Below, one piece after another: positions 1 through 7,584 of a DNA stretch of 64,000 bases. Below the pieces are notes generated by a model that worked only from the letters and a program-made list of their open reading frames with translations, was not told where the DNA came from and ran no database searches. The first letter of the stretch is position 1. Each line of letters begins with the position of its first letter. This DNA is from Alcanivorax sp. S6407 (GTDB lineage: Bacteria; Pseudomonadota; Gammaproteobacteria; Pseudomonadales; Alcanivoracaceae). The translations under genes were made by a program, and so were the position numbers. The stretch covers positions 124,001 through 188,000 of the forward strand of contig NZ_JALKBH010000003.1 in assembly GCF_023016115.1 (NCBI RefSeq), read 5' to 3'.

Positions 1-76
1 GGCGCAGGGAATACAGCGCCTGCTCACTTTCAGAACGGGCAATCAGACCGATATTGCGAAACTTGTCGTGAACCAC
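1..76 (-). CDS. nadK: NAD kinase, N-terminal fragment
   Basis: Only the first 25 codons lie in the window. The reading frame gives VVHDKFRNIGLIARSESEQA, whose FRNIGLI block is the usual N-terminus of proteobacterial NAD kinase, the cytoplasmic enzyme that phosphorylates NAD to NADP. The start is a GTG with GGGA six bases upstream; no ATG is available in frame after the preceding stop. It follows the cNMP/rhodanese gene on the same strand by about 60 bases, so the two are probably cotranscribed. The identification rests on a short N-terminal match, so it is good but not certain. Confidence 0.68.
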   Translation of the reverse strand, partial: MVHDKFRNIGLIARSESEQALYSLR

Positions 77-136
77 AGAGATCCCGGGGCAGCGGCGGCT
101 GCTGTCGGTTGCGGGGGCCGCCACCGTCAGCAGCGA

Positions 137-1210
137 TCACCCCTGGGTCATGCTCTCGTTCAGGGTAGCAGCATTGGCATTCAGGCCGCCATCCAGGACG
201 ATCACATCCAGGCCGGCGTTTTTTAACAAAAATGCCGCGGTTGCGCTACGTCTTCCGGTGTCACAGTAGGCCACATAGGTGCGGGATGGGTCCAAAAGAC
301 GGGATTTCAGCCGCAAAACGTTGAGCGGCATGTTGGAGGCACCCTCCAGGTGCCCCTGGTCGAATTCATCGCTGGTGCGCACATCCAGCCAGGTGGCGCC
401 TTTCTCGATGGCGTCCTGCACCTGATCCACCGGCAGGGTATTGATGATCGGCTCGCGCAACAGGGCATCGAAATCCTTGCGATCCAGACGCATCAGCACG
501 CCATCGGTGGCCATGGTCACGGTGGCATTACGGGGCTTGCCGGACAGCAGCGCCTCCTCACCGAACCACTGCCCTTCTTCCAGCATGGCCACCGGGGTGG
601 GCTCGCTGTCACCCATGCTCACCGCCACCTCACAGACGCCTTCCTTGAGGATGTAGCAGCAATCTGCGGCCTCCCCCTGGCGAATGATCACATCGCCTTC
701 TTTCTGGCGGAATGCGCGCAGGCGACGGAAGATTTCCAGGATATTGGTGGGCGGCACGCGGTGAAACAGCTTGGAACGCAGCAGACGGATCATCCACTCG
801 CGGTCGTTCTGGTAGGCCGAGTTGGCATTGATATCAAGAATCACGTAACCAGCAGACTGGTCCCAGGACAGGATGGTATCCAGACGGAAGCTGTCGAACC
901 GGACCACACTGACTTCGCTGATCGCGCGGGCAGTGCTGCGGCGGGGCTGAGCATGATCCAGGGGGTGCCAGGAGGCGGAATCGCCGGCGCTGACCACTTC
1001 GGTGTTGCCGTTTTCGTCGGTGAGCTCCACCTTGCCGCTGAGCAGGTAAATCGTGGTGTTGTCCTCGTCACCTAACGAAAAAAGGACATCACCTGACACA
1101 TAGCGGCACACCTCTTGCTGATCCAGCAGCCAATCCAGCTGGTCGCCAGACAGGGCATTTACTGGCACAAACGTCTGCAAAAGGCTTTTATCAATGGATT
1201 CTCGCGCCAT
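137..1210 (-). CDS. Cyclic nucleotide-binding / rhodanese protein
   Basis: A 357-residue cytoplasmic protein with three modules: a first cNMP-binding-like fold (about 15-120), a second one (about 145-255) and a C-terminal rhodanese domain (about 262-345). The second cNMP domain keeps a phosphate-binding cassette (FGEEALLSGKPRNATV, Arg227), while the first has lost the FGE...RxAT pattern and may not bind nucleotide. The rhodanese loop is CDTGRRS with the candidate sulfur-carrying Cys316. The ATG is preceded by GGGAG at eight bases. The architecture suggests a sensor or regulatory protein that could link a nucleotide signal to sulfur transfer, but there is no DNA-binding domain and the substrate is unknown. 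It lies just upstream of nadK. Confidence 0.85.
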   Translation of the reverse strand: MARESIDKSLLQTFVPVNALSGDQLDWLLDQQEVCRYVSGDVLFSLGDEDNTTIYLLSGKVELTDENGNTEVVSAGDSASWHPLDHAQPRRSTARAISEVSVVRFDSFRLDTILSWDQSAGYVILDINANSAYQNDREWMIRLLRSKLFHRVPPTNILEIFRRLRAFRQKEGDVIIRQGEAADCCYILKEGVCEVAVSMGDSEPTPVAMLEEGQWFGEEALLSGKPRNATVTMATDGVLMRLDRKDFDALLREPIINTLPVDQVQDAIEKGATWLDVRTSDEFDQGHLEGASNMPLNVLRLKSRLLDPSRTYVAYCDTGRRSATAAFLLKNAGLDVIVLDGGLNANAATLNESMTQG

Positions 1211-1320
1211 AACTGCCGCTCCCGGTCTTTTTGATCACGCGTTTTCTGGTTATATCCAGACTAACTACTGCAAAAAGCCGACCACTTCCGCCTTTGAGGG
1301 AACTGGTTCACAGTTTTTGT

Positions 1321-2679
1321 TTACCGAAACTTCAGCACATTGTCGATGGCAGAGTCATTGCGGCAGTTGGGGCAGCGATTGGCATTACGGTCGGAGACGC
1401 CCGGCTTGAACTGGTTGGGCACTTCCACACGGATCACCCGCTTGCCGCACACCTGCCCCTCAACACCGGCGCTGACCTGACACACCGGGTTTTCGTAGTG
1501 GGCCAGCCAGGCGCGGTAGTGATCCTCGGTGACCAGACACTTGCGCGCCGCAAAGGCCACCGGATTTTCCATGTATTCGGCAATCTGGTCCGCCGGGATG
1601 GAGATATGCCCTGCCCCCGGGTGGAAGGCGATAAAGCTCAACCCCAGGTCTTCCAGCTTTTCCAGCACCTTCTGGGCGCCAGAGCTGGCTTCACGGGTCT
1701 GGTTACGCTTGAGCTCGGCAATCTCTTCCTTCTGCTGGCTGATCAGGTCATCACGGGTGAGCACGTCCATTTCCTTGGCATGGATCTCCTCGGACAGCTT
1801 GGCACGCTCTTCCTCAAGCCGCTGCTCCAGGGCCAGCTTGTACTGCTCGGTGAGCACTTCCAGTTCGCTCCCCTGATTGGCGCTCTGGTGGCTCTGCTCC
1901 TCCAGGCTCTTGTTCAGGCTCATCACCTGGGCCTTGAGGGAATCATTCTGCTCTCGCAGGGCACCGCTCTGGGCTTTGAGGGTCTTGAACTGGCCCAGCA
2001 CCTTTTCCAGCTGGGCATTGAGAATTTCTTCTTTCTGCTGGGCGGCATAACGCAGCTTGGCCACTTCCTCACTCTGGGAGTTTTCCAGCGTCTGCACCCG
2101 CAGGCGCAACTCCTTGATGATCCGTGCCAGACGGACACGCTCTTCATCATCCTTCTTGCGGGCGTCTTCATCATCTGCAGTGATGGTGGGCAGCACCGGA
2201 GGCGAAGTCGGCGCAGAGGTGTCCATGTCATCGTCGATTTCCAGGCCCATCTTGGGCCCGCGTTCGCGGATCAGATCACGGATAGCGATAAAGTCGTTAC
2301 TGCCCGGCTTCATGCCCGGATCCCACAACTGATCCTGATGCCAGGCCACCGGACACTGGCTGCGGCAGGCCAGCCGGATGGGCCCAGCCCCCATATCCGG
2401 GCCCTGGGCACCGTGTTCGGCGAGATGTCGCAGGGGCACATTCCAGGTGGTGTCGGCCATGCCATCTTCATCGAAATCGATGGTGAACAGCACGATGGCG
2501 CGCACTCTCAGGCGCCCGTCCACCAGGCAGTAGGCACCACGCATTTCCTTGTCCGCGAACTCAGGCACCCCAACCATGCCATCGAGAATCGCCTCGAAAT
2601 CCGAGTACAGCATGCTCTTGCTGATGCCCCGATGGTCAAAAAACAGAATGGCTTCGGAGGTCACTGCAGATGCAGACAT
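1321..2679 (-). CDS. Coiled-coil protein with C-terminal zinc-ribbon-like cysteines
   Basis: 452 residues. The N-terminal 145 residues form a compact domain of unknown type. A charged low-complexity linker follows (about 148-180), then a long coiled coil (about 175-330) rich in Glu, Gln, Lys and Leu. The C-terminal region has cysteines at 381, 400, 411, 436 and 439, including CPNC, so it probably binds zinc. There is no signal peptide or membrane span, so it is expected in the cytoplasm. The ATG has AGGAAAGG upstream. It may be the first gene of a short operon with the cNMP/rhodanese gene and nadK, after a gap of about 110 bases. The long coiled coil may draw 'chromosome segregation ATPase' labels in databases, but no ATPase motif is visible. 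Function unknown. Confidence 0.8.
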   Translation of the reverse strand: MSASAVTSEAILFFDHRGISKSMLYSDFEAILDGMVGVPEFADKEMRGAYCLVDGRLRVRAIVLFTIDFDEDGMADTTWNVPLRHLAEHGAQGPDMGAGPIRLACRSQCPVAWHQDQLWDPGMKPGSNDFIAIRDLIRERGPKMGLEIDDDMDTSAPTSPPVLPTITADDEDARKKDDEERVRLARIIKELRLRVQTLENSQSEEVAKLRYAAQQKEEILNAQLEKVLGQFKTLKAQSGALREQNDSLKAQVMSLNKSLEEQSHQSANQGSELEVLTEQYKLALEQRLEEERAKLSEEIHAKEMDVLTRDDLISQQKEEIAELKRNQTREASSGAQKVLEKLEDLGLSFIAFHPGAGHISIPADQIAEYMENPVAFAARKCLVTEDHYRAWLAHYENPVCQVSAGVEGQVCGKRVIRVEVPNQFKPGVSDRNANRCPNCRNDSAIDNVLKFR

Positions 2680-3024
2680 GTGCGCCTTTCCTTTCCCTGA
2701 AATTATTGTAAGTGGCTACCGACCCAGACGGCGCCCCACCCAAAAAGTGACGCCCAGAGTCAGAATGCTGCCAATTATAGTCAGCCCCAAAACTGAAGTG
2801 TGACCTGAATGGCTCGCAAAAAAAAGCACATTCGTTGACCCTCTAGCATGCCGCAGAGGAATCCCTGCAACCGCAACCGGGATCACGTTGTGAGACTTAT
2901 GTGAAAAAATGCATCAGGTGAATCTGATTCTTTTAAACACGGGGCCAGTGGAGCAGGATCAGGGGAGATACAGGAAAGACGGGAGGGGGATCAGGGGCAG
3001 GATTTCAGGACGGGGACGGGAGGA
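2680..3024. other. Intergenic region, C-rich on the minus strand
   Basis: No credible gene was found here. The part nearest the small acidic ORF (about 2940-3020) is strongly G-rich on the plus strand, with several GGG/GGGG runs, and therefore C-rich and G-poor in a minus-strand transcript. Such composition directly after a stop codon is what Rho-utilisation sites look like; G-quadruplex formation on the plus strand is an alternative. The promoter of the coiled-coil gene should lie in the left part but no clear -35/-10 pair was recognised. Confidence 0.35.
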
Positions 3025-3129
3025 TTAAAGTTCCTCGCCGTCGTCAGCCCAACCATCTTCTTCCAGCCATTCTTCCAGGCTTTCCATCATCTGGCGCTCT
3101 TCCAGGCGCTCTTCAAACAGCTCTTCCAT
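3025..3129 (-). CDS. Very small acidic protein (34 aa)
   Basis: The ORF encodes 34 residues beginning MEELFEERLEERQMMESLEE and ending in an acidic tail; about half the residues are Glu or Asp and it should be mostly helical. The ATG has a strong AAGGAAG Shine-Dalgarno sequence seven to eight bases upstream, which is the main reason to believe in it. It is on the same strand as the two tRNA genes but lies beyond their terminator, so it needs its own promoter. A C-rich, Rho-like stretch follows its stop. No family was recognised. The coding call depends on the ribosome binding site and the biased composition. Confidence 0.45.
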   Translation of the reverse strand: MEELFEERLEERQMMESLEEWLEEDGWADDGEEL

Positions 3130-3210
3130 TGTTTCTTCCTTCTTTTGGTTTGGTCTTTTCACATGTTGTGAGAAGGATTAGACAGGGGAAACGTGACAAG
3201 TTCATTAAGA

Positions 3211-3310
3211 GACGCAACAGGCAGCACGCTTTACGCAACACGGGAAGATCAAAGGCAAGACAACGGCAGGAAAAAGCGGGCGTGCTGCGTGAAGCGTGGT
3301 GCGTGCAGCA
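3211..3310. repeat. Heptad-arm inverted element, ACGCAAC/GCGTGAA family
   Basis: The left arm (3211-3243) repeats ACGCNNC-like units every 7 bases. The right arm (3281-3310) repeats GCGTGAA/GCGTGGT-like units every 7 bases and is the inverted counterpart. A core of about 37 bases separates them. It sits between the small acidic ORF and the tRNA terminator. Confidence 0.7.
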
Positions 3311-3321
3311 TCTCCTGAAAC

Positions 3322-3350
3322 AAAAAAGGCCCTCCTTTCGGAGAGCCTTT
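3322..3350 (-). terminator. Rho-independent terminator of the tRNA unit
   Basis: On the minus strand the stem GGCTCTCC/GGAGGGCC with loop GAAA (one mismatch) is followed by a run of six T. It lies 13 bases past the 3' end of tRNA-Asp. Confidence 0.85.
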
Positions 3351-3362
3351 ATTGCGAAATAG

Positions 3363-3439
3363 TGGCGGAGCGGACGGGACTCGAACCCGCGACCCCCGGC
3401 GTGACAGGCCGGTATTCTAACCAACTGAACTACCGCTCC
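3363..3439 (-). tRNA. tRNA-Asp (anticodon GUC)
   Basis: A 77-base cloverleaf on the minus strand with acceptor GGAGCGG pairing with CCGCTCC, D-loop TTCAGTTGGTTAGA, anticodon loop CTGTCAC (GUC), T-loop GGTTCGAGTCC and an encoded CCA end. It is the second gene of the unit, 19 bases after tRNA-Val. Confidence 0.97.
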
Positions 3440-3458
3440 ACATATTCCTTTCGGAATT

Positions 3459-3534
3459 TGGTGGGTGATGACGGGATCGAACCGCCGACCCTCTGCTTGT
3501 AAGGCAGATGCTCTCCCAGCTGAGCTAATCACCC
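3459..3534 (-). tRNA. tRNA-Val (anticodon UAC)
   Basis: A 76-base cloverleaf on the minus strand. The acceptor GGGTGAT pairs with ATCACCC, the anticodon loop is CTTACAA (UAC), the T-arm contains GGTTCGATCCC, and CCA is encoded. It is the first gene of the unit. Confidence 0.97.
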
Positions 3535-3574
3535 CTTGCTTGCGTCGCTTGCGCGTCGCTGCGAAGTGGGCGCC

Positions 3575-3602
3575 ATTTTAGGGATTGGGCCGGGGGTGTC
3601 AA
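3575..3602 (-). promoter_or_regulatory. Sigma-70 promoter of the tRNA-Val/Asp unit
   Basis: On the minus strand the -35 is TTGACA, the spacer 16 bases and the -10 TAAAAT. The sequence after the -10 is GC-rich (GGCGCC), as in stringently controlled stable-RNA promoters. It points straight at tRNA-Val, about 40 bases away. Confidence 0.8.
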
Positions 3603-3662
3603 CGGCTTTTTTCAGAAAAATGATCGTTTGCCTACAAATTGGTCGAAACGGCCAAAAAAGGA

Positions 3663-3807
3663 GCAAGCTGCAAGCTTCAAGCTGCAACACGGCTTATCCG
3701 CCGAAGGATTTTCCAAGATTATCGCCGCGCTCAAGCCCGGTTCGCGACAGCATCCTTTCTCTACAAACCTGACACTTGATCGCGTTGTAGCTTGCTGCTT
3801 GTAGCTA
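3663..3807. repeat. Heptad-arm inverted element, CAAGCTN family
   Basis: The left arm (3663-3692) is built from CAAGCTG/CAAGCTT units every 7 bases. The right arm (3781-3807) carries the inverted form, GTAGCTT/GCTGCTT-like. The core is about 88 bases and contains CCGGTTCGCGACA, which recurs exactly in the next element. The right arm reaches the stop codon of the 62-residue ORF. Confidence 0.75.
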
Positions 3808-3993
3808 TTCTTTCTCCAGGGCCTCGATCTTCGCTTTTGCCTCTTCCAGCGTATAGCGCCCGGGCACCGGGTCGCCGTTAGGTTTGGCGATCAGGTAGTG
3901 GTGGATATCCAGGGCCCAGGTCTGGCGATTGAGCTCACCCTCTTCAAGGATGGTGTAGCCGGTGTGGCCCCAGGCCATGGCGTTGCCAATCAT
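3805..3993 (-). CDS. Conserved-looking small protein coupled to atuR
   Basis: A 62-residue soluble protein beginning MIGNAMAWGHTGYTILEEGE and ending in a charged helix (LEEAKAKIEALEKE). Its ATG overlaps the TGA of the TetR gene in an ATGA, so translation is probably coupled and the two genes belong together. No family was recognised and no signal or membrane segment is visible. A partner role for the regulator is inference from the overlap only. Its TAG stop lies at the outer edge of an intergenic repeat arm, so the repeat borders or has trimmed the gene end. Confidence 0.6.
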   Translation of the reverse strand: MIGNAMAWGHTGYTILEEGELNRQTWALDIHHYLIAKPNGDPVPGRYTLEEAKAKIEALEKE

Positions 3994-4583
3994 GGTTTTT
4001 CACCAATGATTCTGGCCAGCATGATGTCGGCCAGGTCATCCAGACTGAGGGGCCCGTCGCGGTCGAACCAGTTGGGGGTCCAGCCGGTCATGCCGGTGAG
4101 CAGCCGACGCATGATGAAGGGATCATCTTTCATGGCCCCCTCGGCATGGAGGGCATTGAGAGCATCCAGCCACAGCTGCTCATAGATGCTGCGCAGGGCA
4201 AGGGCCTTGCGCTGCTTGTCCTCACTCAGGCAGCGCCACTCGGTCACCATCACCGTCATGGCCTCGGCAGTATCGCCGACAATGGATTGCAGCTCGGCAC
4301 GAATCAGCGCTCGCAACTGCCCTTCTGCCGTGCTTTCACTGGCCACCGCCTGCTGAAGACGGGCGGTATTGAAATGAATCACCTCCTCCATCACCGCATA
4401 GAGGATATCTTCCTTGGTCTTGAAATGATGAAAGATCGAACCGCTCTGAATACCCACCGCCGCAGCAATATCCCGCACTGTGGTCCGGTCAAACCCCTTG
4501 TCCCGGAACAGGTGCGCCGCCGCACTGAGCAACCGCCCGCGAGGAGAATCATCGATTCCATTGATTGCCAGTGATTCAGCCAT
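3990..4583 (-). CDS. atuR: TetR-family regulator of acyclic terpene use (AtuR-like)
   Basis: 197 residues. The N-terminal helix-turn-helix spans about 15-60 (FDRTTVRDIAAAVGIQSGSI, then FHHFKTKEDIL), followed by an all-helical ligand-binding domain. It is divergent from atuA, as the atuR gene is in Pseudomonas, where the protein represses the cluster until a terpenoid acyl-CoA appears; the assignment here rests on that context. The ATG has AGAGGG upstream. A possible minus-strand promoter is TTGCAG, 16 bases, GATAAT (4610-4637) with an extended TG; its -35 would fall inside the neighbouring repeat arm. The gene is followed by an overlapping 62-residue ORF. Confidence 0.8.
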   Translation of the reverse strand: MAESLAINGIDDSPRGRLLSAAAHLFRDKGFDRTTVRDIAAAVGIQSGSIFHHFKTKEDILYAVMEEVIHFNTARLQQAVASESTAEGQLRALIRAELQSIVGDTAEAMTVMVTEWRCLSEDKQRKALALRSIYEQLWLDALNALHAEGAMKDDPFIMRRLLTGMTGWTPNWFDRDGPLSLDDLADIMLARIIGEKP

Positions 4584-4625
4584 TGTTACCCTCTTCTATT
4601 AAGCCGCGCATTATCTCAGGACAGT

Positions 4626-4812
4626 TACAAGCTGCAAGCTTCAAGCTGCAACACGGCATGACCGCGACAAGGACCTCAAATGTCACGGCCGCGCCCCAAA
4701 GCCGGTTCGCGACAAGGGGCTGCCAGCAAACCACAAACACATCATCGCGTTGTTGCGTGAAGCATGTTACGTGCAGCGGCTCTTTACAAACCAAGCGCTT
4801 GCTTGGTAGCTT
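4626..4812. repeat. Mosaic heptad element between atuR and atuA
   Basis: The left arm (4626-4656) is of the CAAGCTG type and nearly identical to the left arm of the element at 3663. The right side has a GCGTGAA-type arm (4747-4777) and then a fragment of the CAAGCTN type (about 4794-4812). The core contains the same CCGGTTCGCGACA found at 3737. It looks like one element inserted into or recombined with another. Confidence 0.6.
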
Positions 4813-4847
4813 ACGAGACCATGCTCAAACAGGCAAATGGAGCCAAC

Positions 4848-6653
4848 ATGACCGATCCGATTCGCATCGGCTGTGCCGCCGGTTTCTGGGGCGACACCAA
4901 TACTGCGGCCTTTCAGCTGGTCAAGCAGGCGGACATTGATTATCTGGTCTTCGACTACCTGGCCGAGGTGACCCTGTCGATCATGGCCGGGGCGCGGATG
5001 AAAGACCCTTCTGCCGGCTACGCCCATGACTTCGTCAACAACGTGATGGCGCCGCTGGCGAAGGACATCAAGGCCAAAAAGATCAAGGTGATCAGTAATG
5101 CCGGTGGGGTGAATCCGCGGGCCTGTCGCGACGCTCTGCAAAAGGCGTTTGCTGAAGCGGGTGTGGAGATGAACATCGCCCTGGTGGAAGGGGATGATCT
5201 AAACCCGCGCCGCAACGAATTTGCCGATGCCACTGAAATGGACACCGGCACTCCCCTGCCCCCCATGACCCTGACCATGAATGCCTATCTGGGGGCCCTG
5301 CCGATCAAGGCGGCACTGGATGCCGGGGCCGATATTGTACTCACCGGGCGAATCGCCGATTCGGTGCTGGTGCTGGGCCCACTGATGCATGAGTTCGGCT
5401 GGGCGGAAGACGACTACGACAAGCTGGCCCAGGGCTCACTGGCCGGCCATGTGATCGAATGCGGCGCCCAATGTACCGGCGGCAACTTCACCGACTGGCG
5501 CGAGGTGCCCGACTTTCACAACATGGGTTTCCCCATCGCCGAATGCCATGCCGATGGCCACTTCATTATCAGCAAGCCGGACAACACCGGCGGTCTGATC
5601 ACGCCGGCCACGGTGGGCGAGCAGATCGTCTACGAAATTGGCGATCCCCGTGCTTATCTGCTCCCGGATGTGGTGTGCGACTTTACTGGCGTGCAACTGG
5701 AGCAGGTGGGCGCAAACCGGGTCAGCGTCAGCGGTGCCCGCGGCCGCGCCCCCACCGACAACTACAAGGTGTCCGCCACCTACCCGGATGGCAACAAGAT
5801 TACCGCCTCTTTTCTGATGGGAGGCATCGATGCGCCTGAGAAAGGGCGCGTTGTTGCCAATGCCATCCTGAAAAAGGTCAGCGGCCTGTTCCAGCAGCTG
5901 GGTATGGCCCCCTTCCGGGAAACCAGCGTGGAAATTCTCGGCAGCGAAAGTACCTATGGTTCCCAGGCCTTGCGCAGCGATACCCGCGAAGTGGTGGTCA
6001 AGATCGCCGCCCTGCACGATGACAGGAAAGCACTGGGTCTGTTTGCCCGCGAAATTGCCCAGGCCGCCACCGGCATGGCGCCGGGCCTGTCCGGCCTGGT
6101 CGGCGGCCGACCCAAGCCATTCCCTCGCATTCGTCTGTTCTCGACACTGGTGAACAAAAGCCTCGTTCCCGTCACCGTGGATGTGAATGGAGAAACGGTA
6201 CCCGTGAGTATTCCCGCTGGTCAGCCGTTCGACGTAACTCAACTGCCTGCCGACGCGACACTGGATCTGGCCGATGGCGATGTCACTGTTCCTCTGGTCA
6301 AGCTGGCCTGGGCACGTAGTGGCGACAAGGGCAACCACGCCAATATCGGTGTCATTGCCCGCCAGCCCGAGTATCTGCCCTTTATCAATGCGGCGCTGAC
6401 CGAACAAAGCGTTGCCAACTACATGCAGCACGTGATCGACCCGGATAGCGGCAGCGTCAGCCGCTGGGCCATGCCGGGCATGAATGCCTTCAACTTCCTG
6501 CTGAAGAATGCGCTGGGCGGCGGCGGTATTGCCTCCCTGCGCATTGATCCGCAGGGCAAGGCCTTCGCCCAGCAGTTGCTGGATATGCCCATCCCGGTCA
6601 GCAAGGACATTGCACAACGTCTGCAGGCTTCAGAAGCTGATCCAAACCACTAA
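4848..6653 (+). CDS. atuA: AtuA-like acyclic terpene utilization protein
   Basis: 601 residues. The N-terminal two thirds match the DUF1446/AtuA family ([10 protein letters not shown] near the start, then long conserved blocks such as [10 protein letters not shown] and [13 protein letters not shown]). The last 110 or so residues form the AtuA C-terminal ferredoxin-fold-like domain ([20 protein letters not shown]). The protein is required for citronellol/geraniol catabolism in Pseudomonas, but its chemical role is not settled. The start was set at the ATG with GGAG seven bases upstream rather than at in-frame codons inside the repeat. It is the first gene of the plus-strand atu run. Confidence 0.88.
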   Translation: MTDPIRIGCAAGFWGDTNTAAFQLVKQADIDYLVFDYLAEVTLSIMAGARMKDPSAGYAHDFVNNVMAPLAKDIKAKKIKVISNAGGVNPRACRDALQKAFAEAGVEMNIALVEGDDLNPRRNEFADATEMDTGTPLPPMTLTMNAYLGALPIKAALDAGADIVLTGRIADSVLVLGPLMHEFGWAEDDYDKLAQGSLAGHVIECGAQCTGGNFTDWREVPDFHNMGFPIAECHADGHFIISKPDNTGGLITPATVGEQIVYEIGDPRAYLLPDVVCDFTGVQLEQVGANRVSVSGARGRAPTDNYKVSATYPDGNKITASFLMGGIDAPEKGRVVANAILKKVSGLFQQLGMAPFRETSVEILGSESTYGSQALRSDTREVVVKIAALHDDRKALGLFAREIAQAATGMAPGLSGLVGGRPKPFPRIRLFSTLVNKSLVPVTVDVNGETVPVSIPAGQPFDVTQLPADATLDLADGDVTVPLVKLAWARSGDKGNHANIGVIARQPEYLPFINAALTEQSVANYMQHVIDPDSGSVSRWAMPGMNAFNFLLKNALGGGGIASLRIDPQGKAFAQQLLDMPIPVSKDIAQRLQASEADPNH

Positions 6654-6659
6654 TTTTTT

Positions 6660-6693
6660 GCGTGATGCATTCCGCGTGATGCGTGCTGCGCTT
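6660..6693. repeat. Single heptad arm, GCGTGAT family
   Basis: GCGTGAT/GCGTGCT-like units every 7 bases fill most of the 61-base gap between atuA and atuB. No inverted partner is present. Confidence 0.6.
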
Positions 6694-6714
6694 CAGGACT
6701 TCAAGGACTAAAAG

Positions 6715-7584
6715 ATGTCATATCGCTCCGTTTTCAAACCCGACCTGTTCGCCGGCAAGAACATCATCGTCACCGGTGGCGGATCCGGCATCGGTCGTTG
6801 TACCGCCCATGAGCTGGCCTCCCTCGGCGCCCGGGTAGTACTGATCGGACGCAAGCAGGAAAAGCTGGACACGGTGATAGCCGAGATCGAAGAAGATGGC
6901 GGACAAGCCATCGGCTTCGCCTGCGACATCCGTGACGAGGAAGTGGTCAAGGCCACCGTGGCCGAGGTCTACAAGGCCGTTGAGGTTGTGCACGGTCTGG
7001 TGAATAACGCCGGCGGCCAGTTCCCCAGCCCCCTGGCCCTGATTAATCAGAAAGGCTGGGAAACCGTGGTGCGCACCAACCTGACCGGCGGCTTTCTGAT
7101 GGCCAGGGAAGTGTTCACCCAGGGCATGAACCGCAACGGCGGCGCCATCGTCAATATCGTCGCCGACATGTGGGGCGGCATGCCCGGCATGGGGCACTCC
7201 GGCGCCGCCCGTGCCGGCATGGTGAATTTCACCCAGACGGCAGCCTATGAATGGGGCAGCTGCGGAGTACGGGTTAACGCCGTGGCGCCGGGCTGGATCA
7301 TGTCCAGTGGCATGGACACCTACCCGGAAGGGTTCAAGCAGACCCTCAAGACCCTAAAGGCCGCCGTGCCGCTACAGCGCATGGGCAACGAGTCCGAGGT
7401 GTCCGGTGCTATCTGTTTCCTGCTCAGCGATGCCGCCGCCTTTATCAGTGGCGACACCCTGCGCATCGATGGAGCCGCCAGCCAGGGCAACATCGCCATC
7501 TTTCCGCTACCGGCCCACGACAAGAGCCAACCGTTCGACGGCTTCCACCGTGCCTCCACCCCGGATGTGTTCAAGGATCTCTAA
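6715..7584 (+). CDS. atuB: SDR-family oxidoreductase (AtuB-like)
   Basis: 289 residues with a Rossmann fold: the dinucleotide motif TGGGSGIG at 20-27 and NNAG at 97-100. The usual YxxxK catalytic pair is not present; the aligned segment reads SGAAR at 162-166 and is followed by AGMVNFTQTAAYEWG, a pattern that recalls the dienoyl-CoA reductase branch of the SDR superfamily. So the protein is NAD(P)-binding but may not be a classical alcohol dehydrogenase. Its place between atuA and atuC supports the atuB label. AAGGA lies seven bases before the ATG, and its stop overlaps the ATG of atuC by one base (TAATG). Confidence 0.82.
   Translation: MSYRSVFKPDLFAGKNIIVTGGGSGIGRCTAHELASLGARVVLIGRKQEKLDTVIAEIEEDGGQAIGFACDIRDEEVVKATVAEVYKAVEVVHGLVNNAGGQFPSPLALINQKGWETVVRTNLTGGFLMAREVFTQGMNRNGGAIVNIVADMWGGMPGMGHSGAARAGMVNFTQTAAYEWGSCGVRVNAVAPGWIMSSGMDTYPEGFKQTLKTLKAAVPLQRMGNESEVSGAICFLLSDAAAFISGDTLRIDGAASQGNIAIFPLPAHDKSQPFDGFHRASTPDVFKDL

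Noticed and set aside
1231-2700. Long plus-strand reading frame opposite the coiled-coil gene
   Set aside because: It mirrors the codon pattern of the real minus-strand gene, is rich in His/Leu/Gly/Gln as antisense frames are in high-GC DNA, and has no ribosome site.
3113-3532. Minus-strand frame across the two tRNA genes
   Set aside because: It reads through both tRNAs and the terminator, so it is not a protein gene.
4764-4847. Upstream start for atuA
   Set aside because: It would translate part of the repeat element; the ATG at 4848 has a proper ribosome site and matches the family N-terminus.
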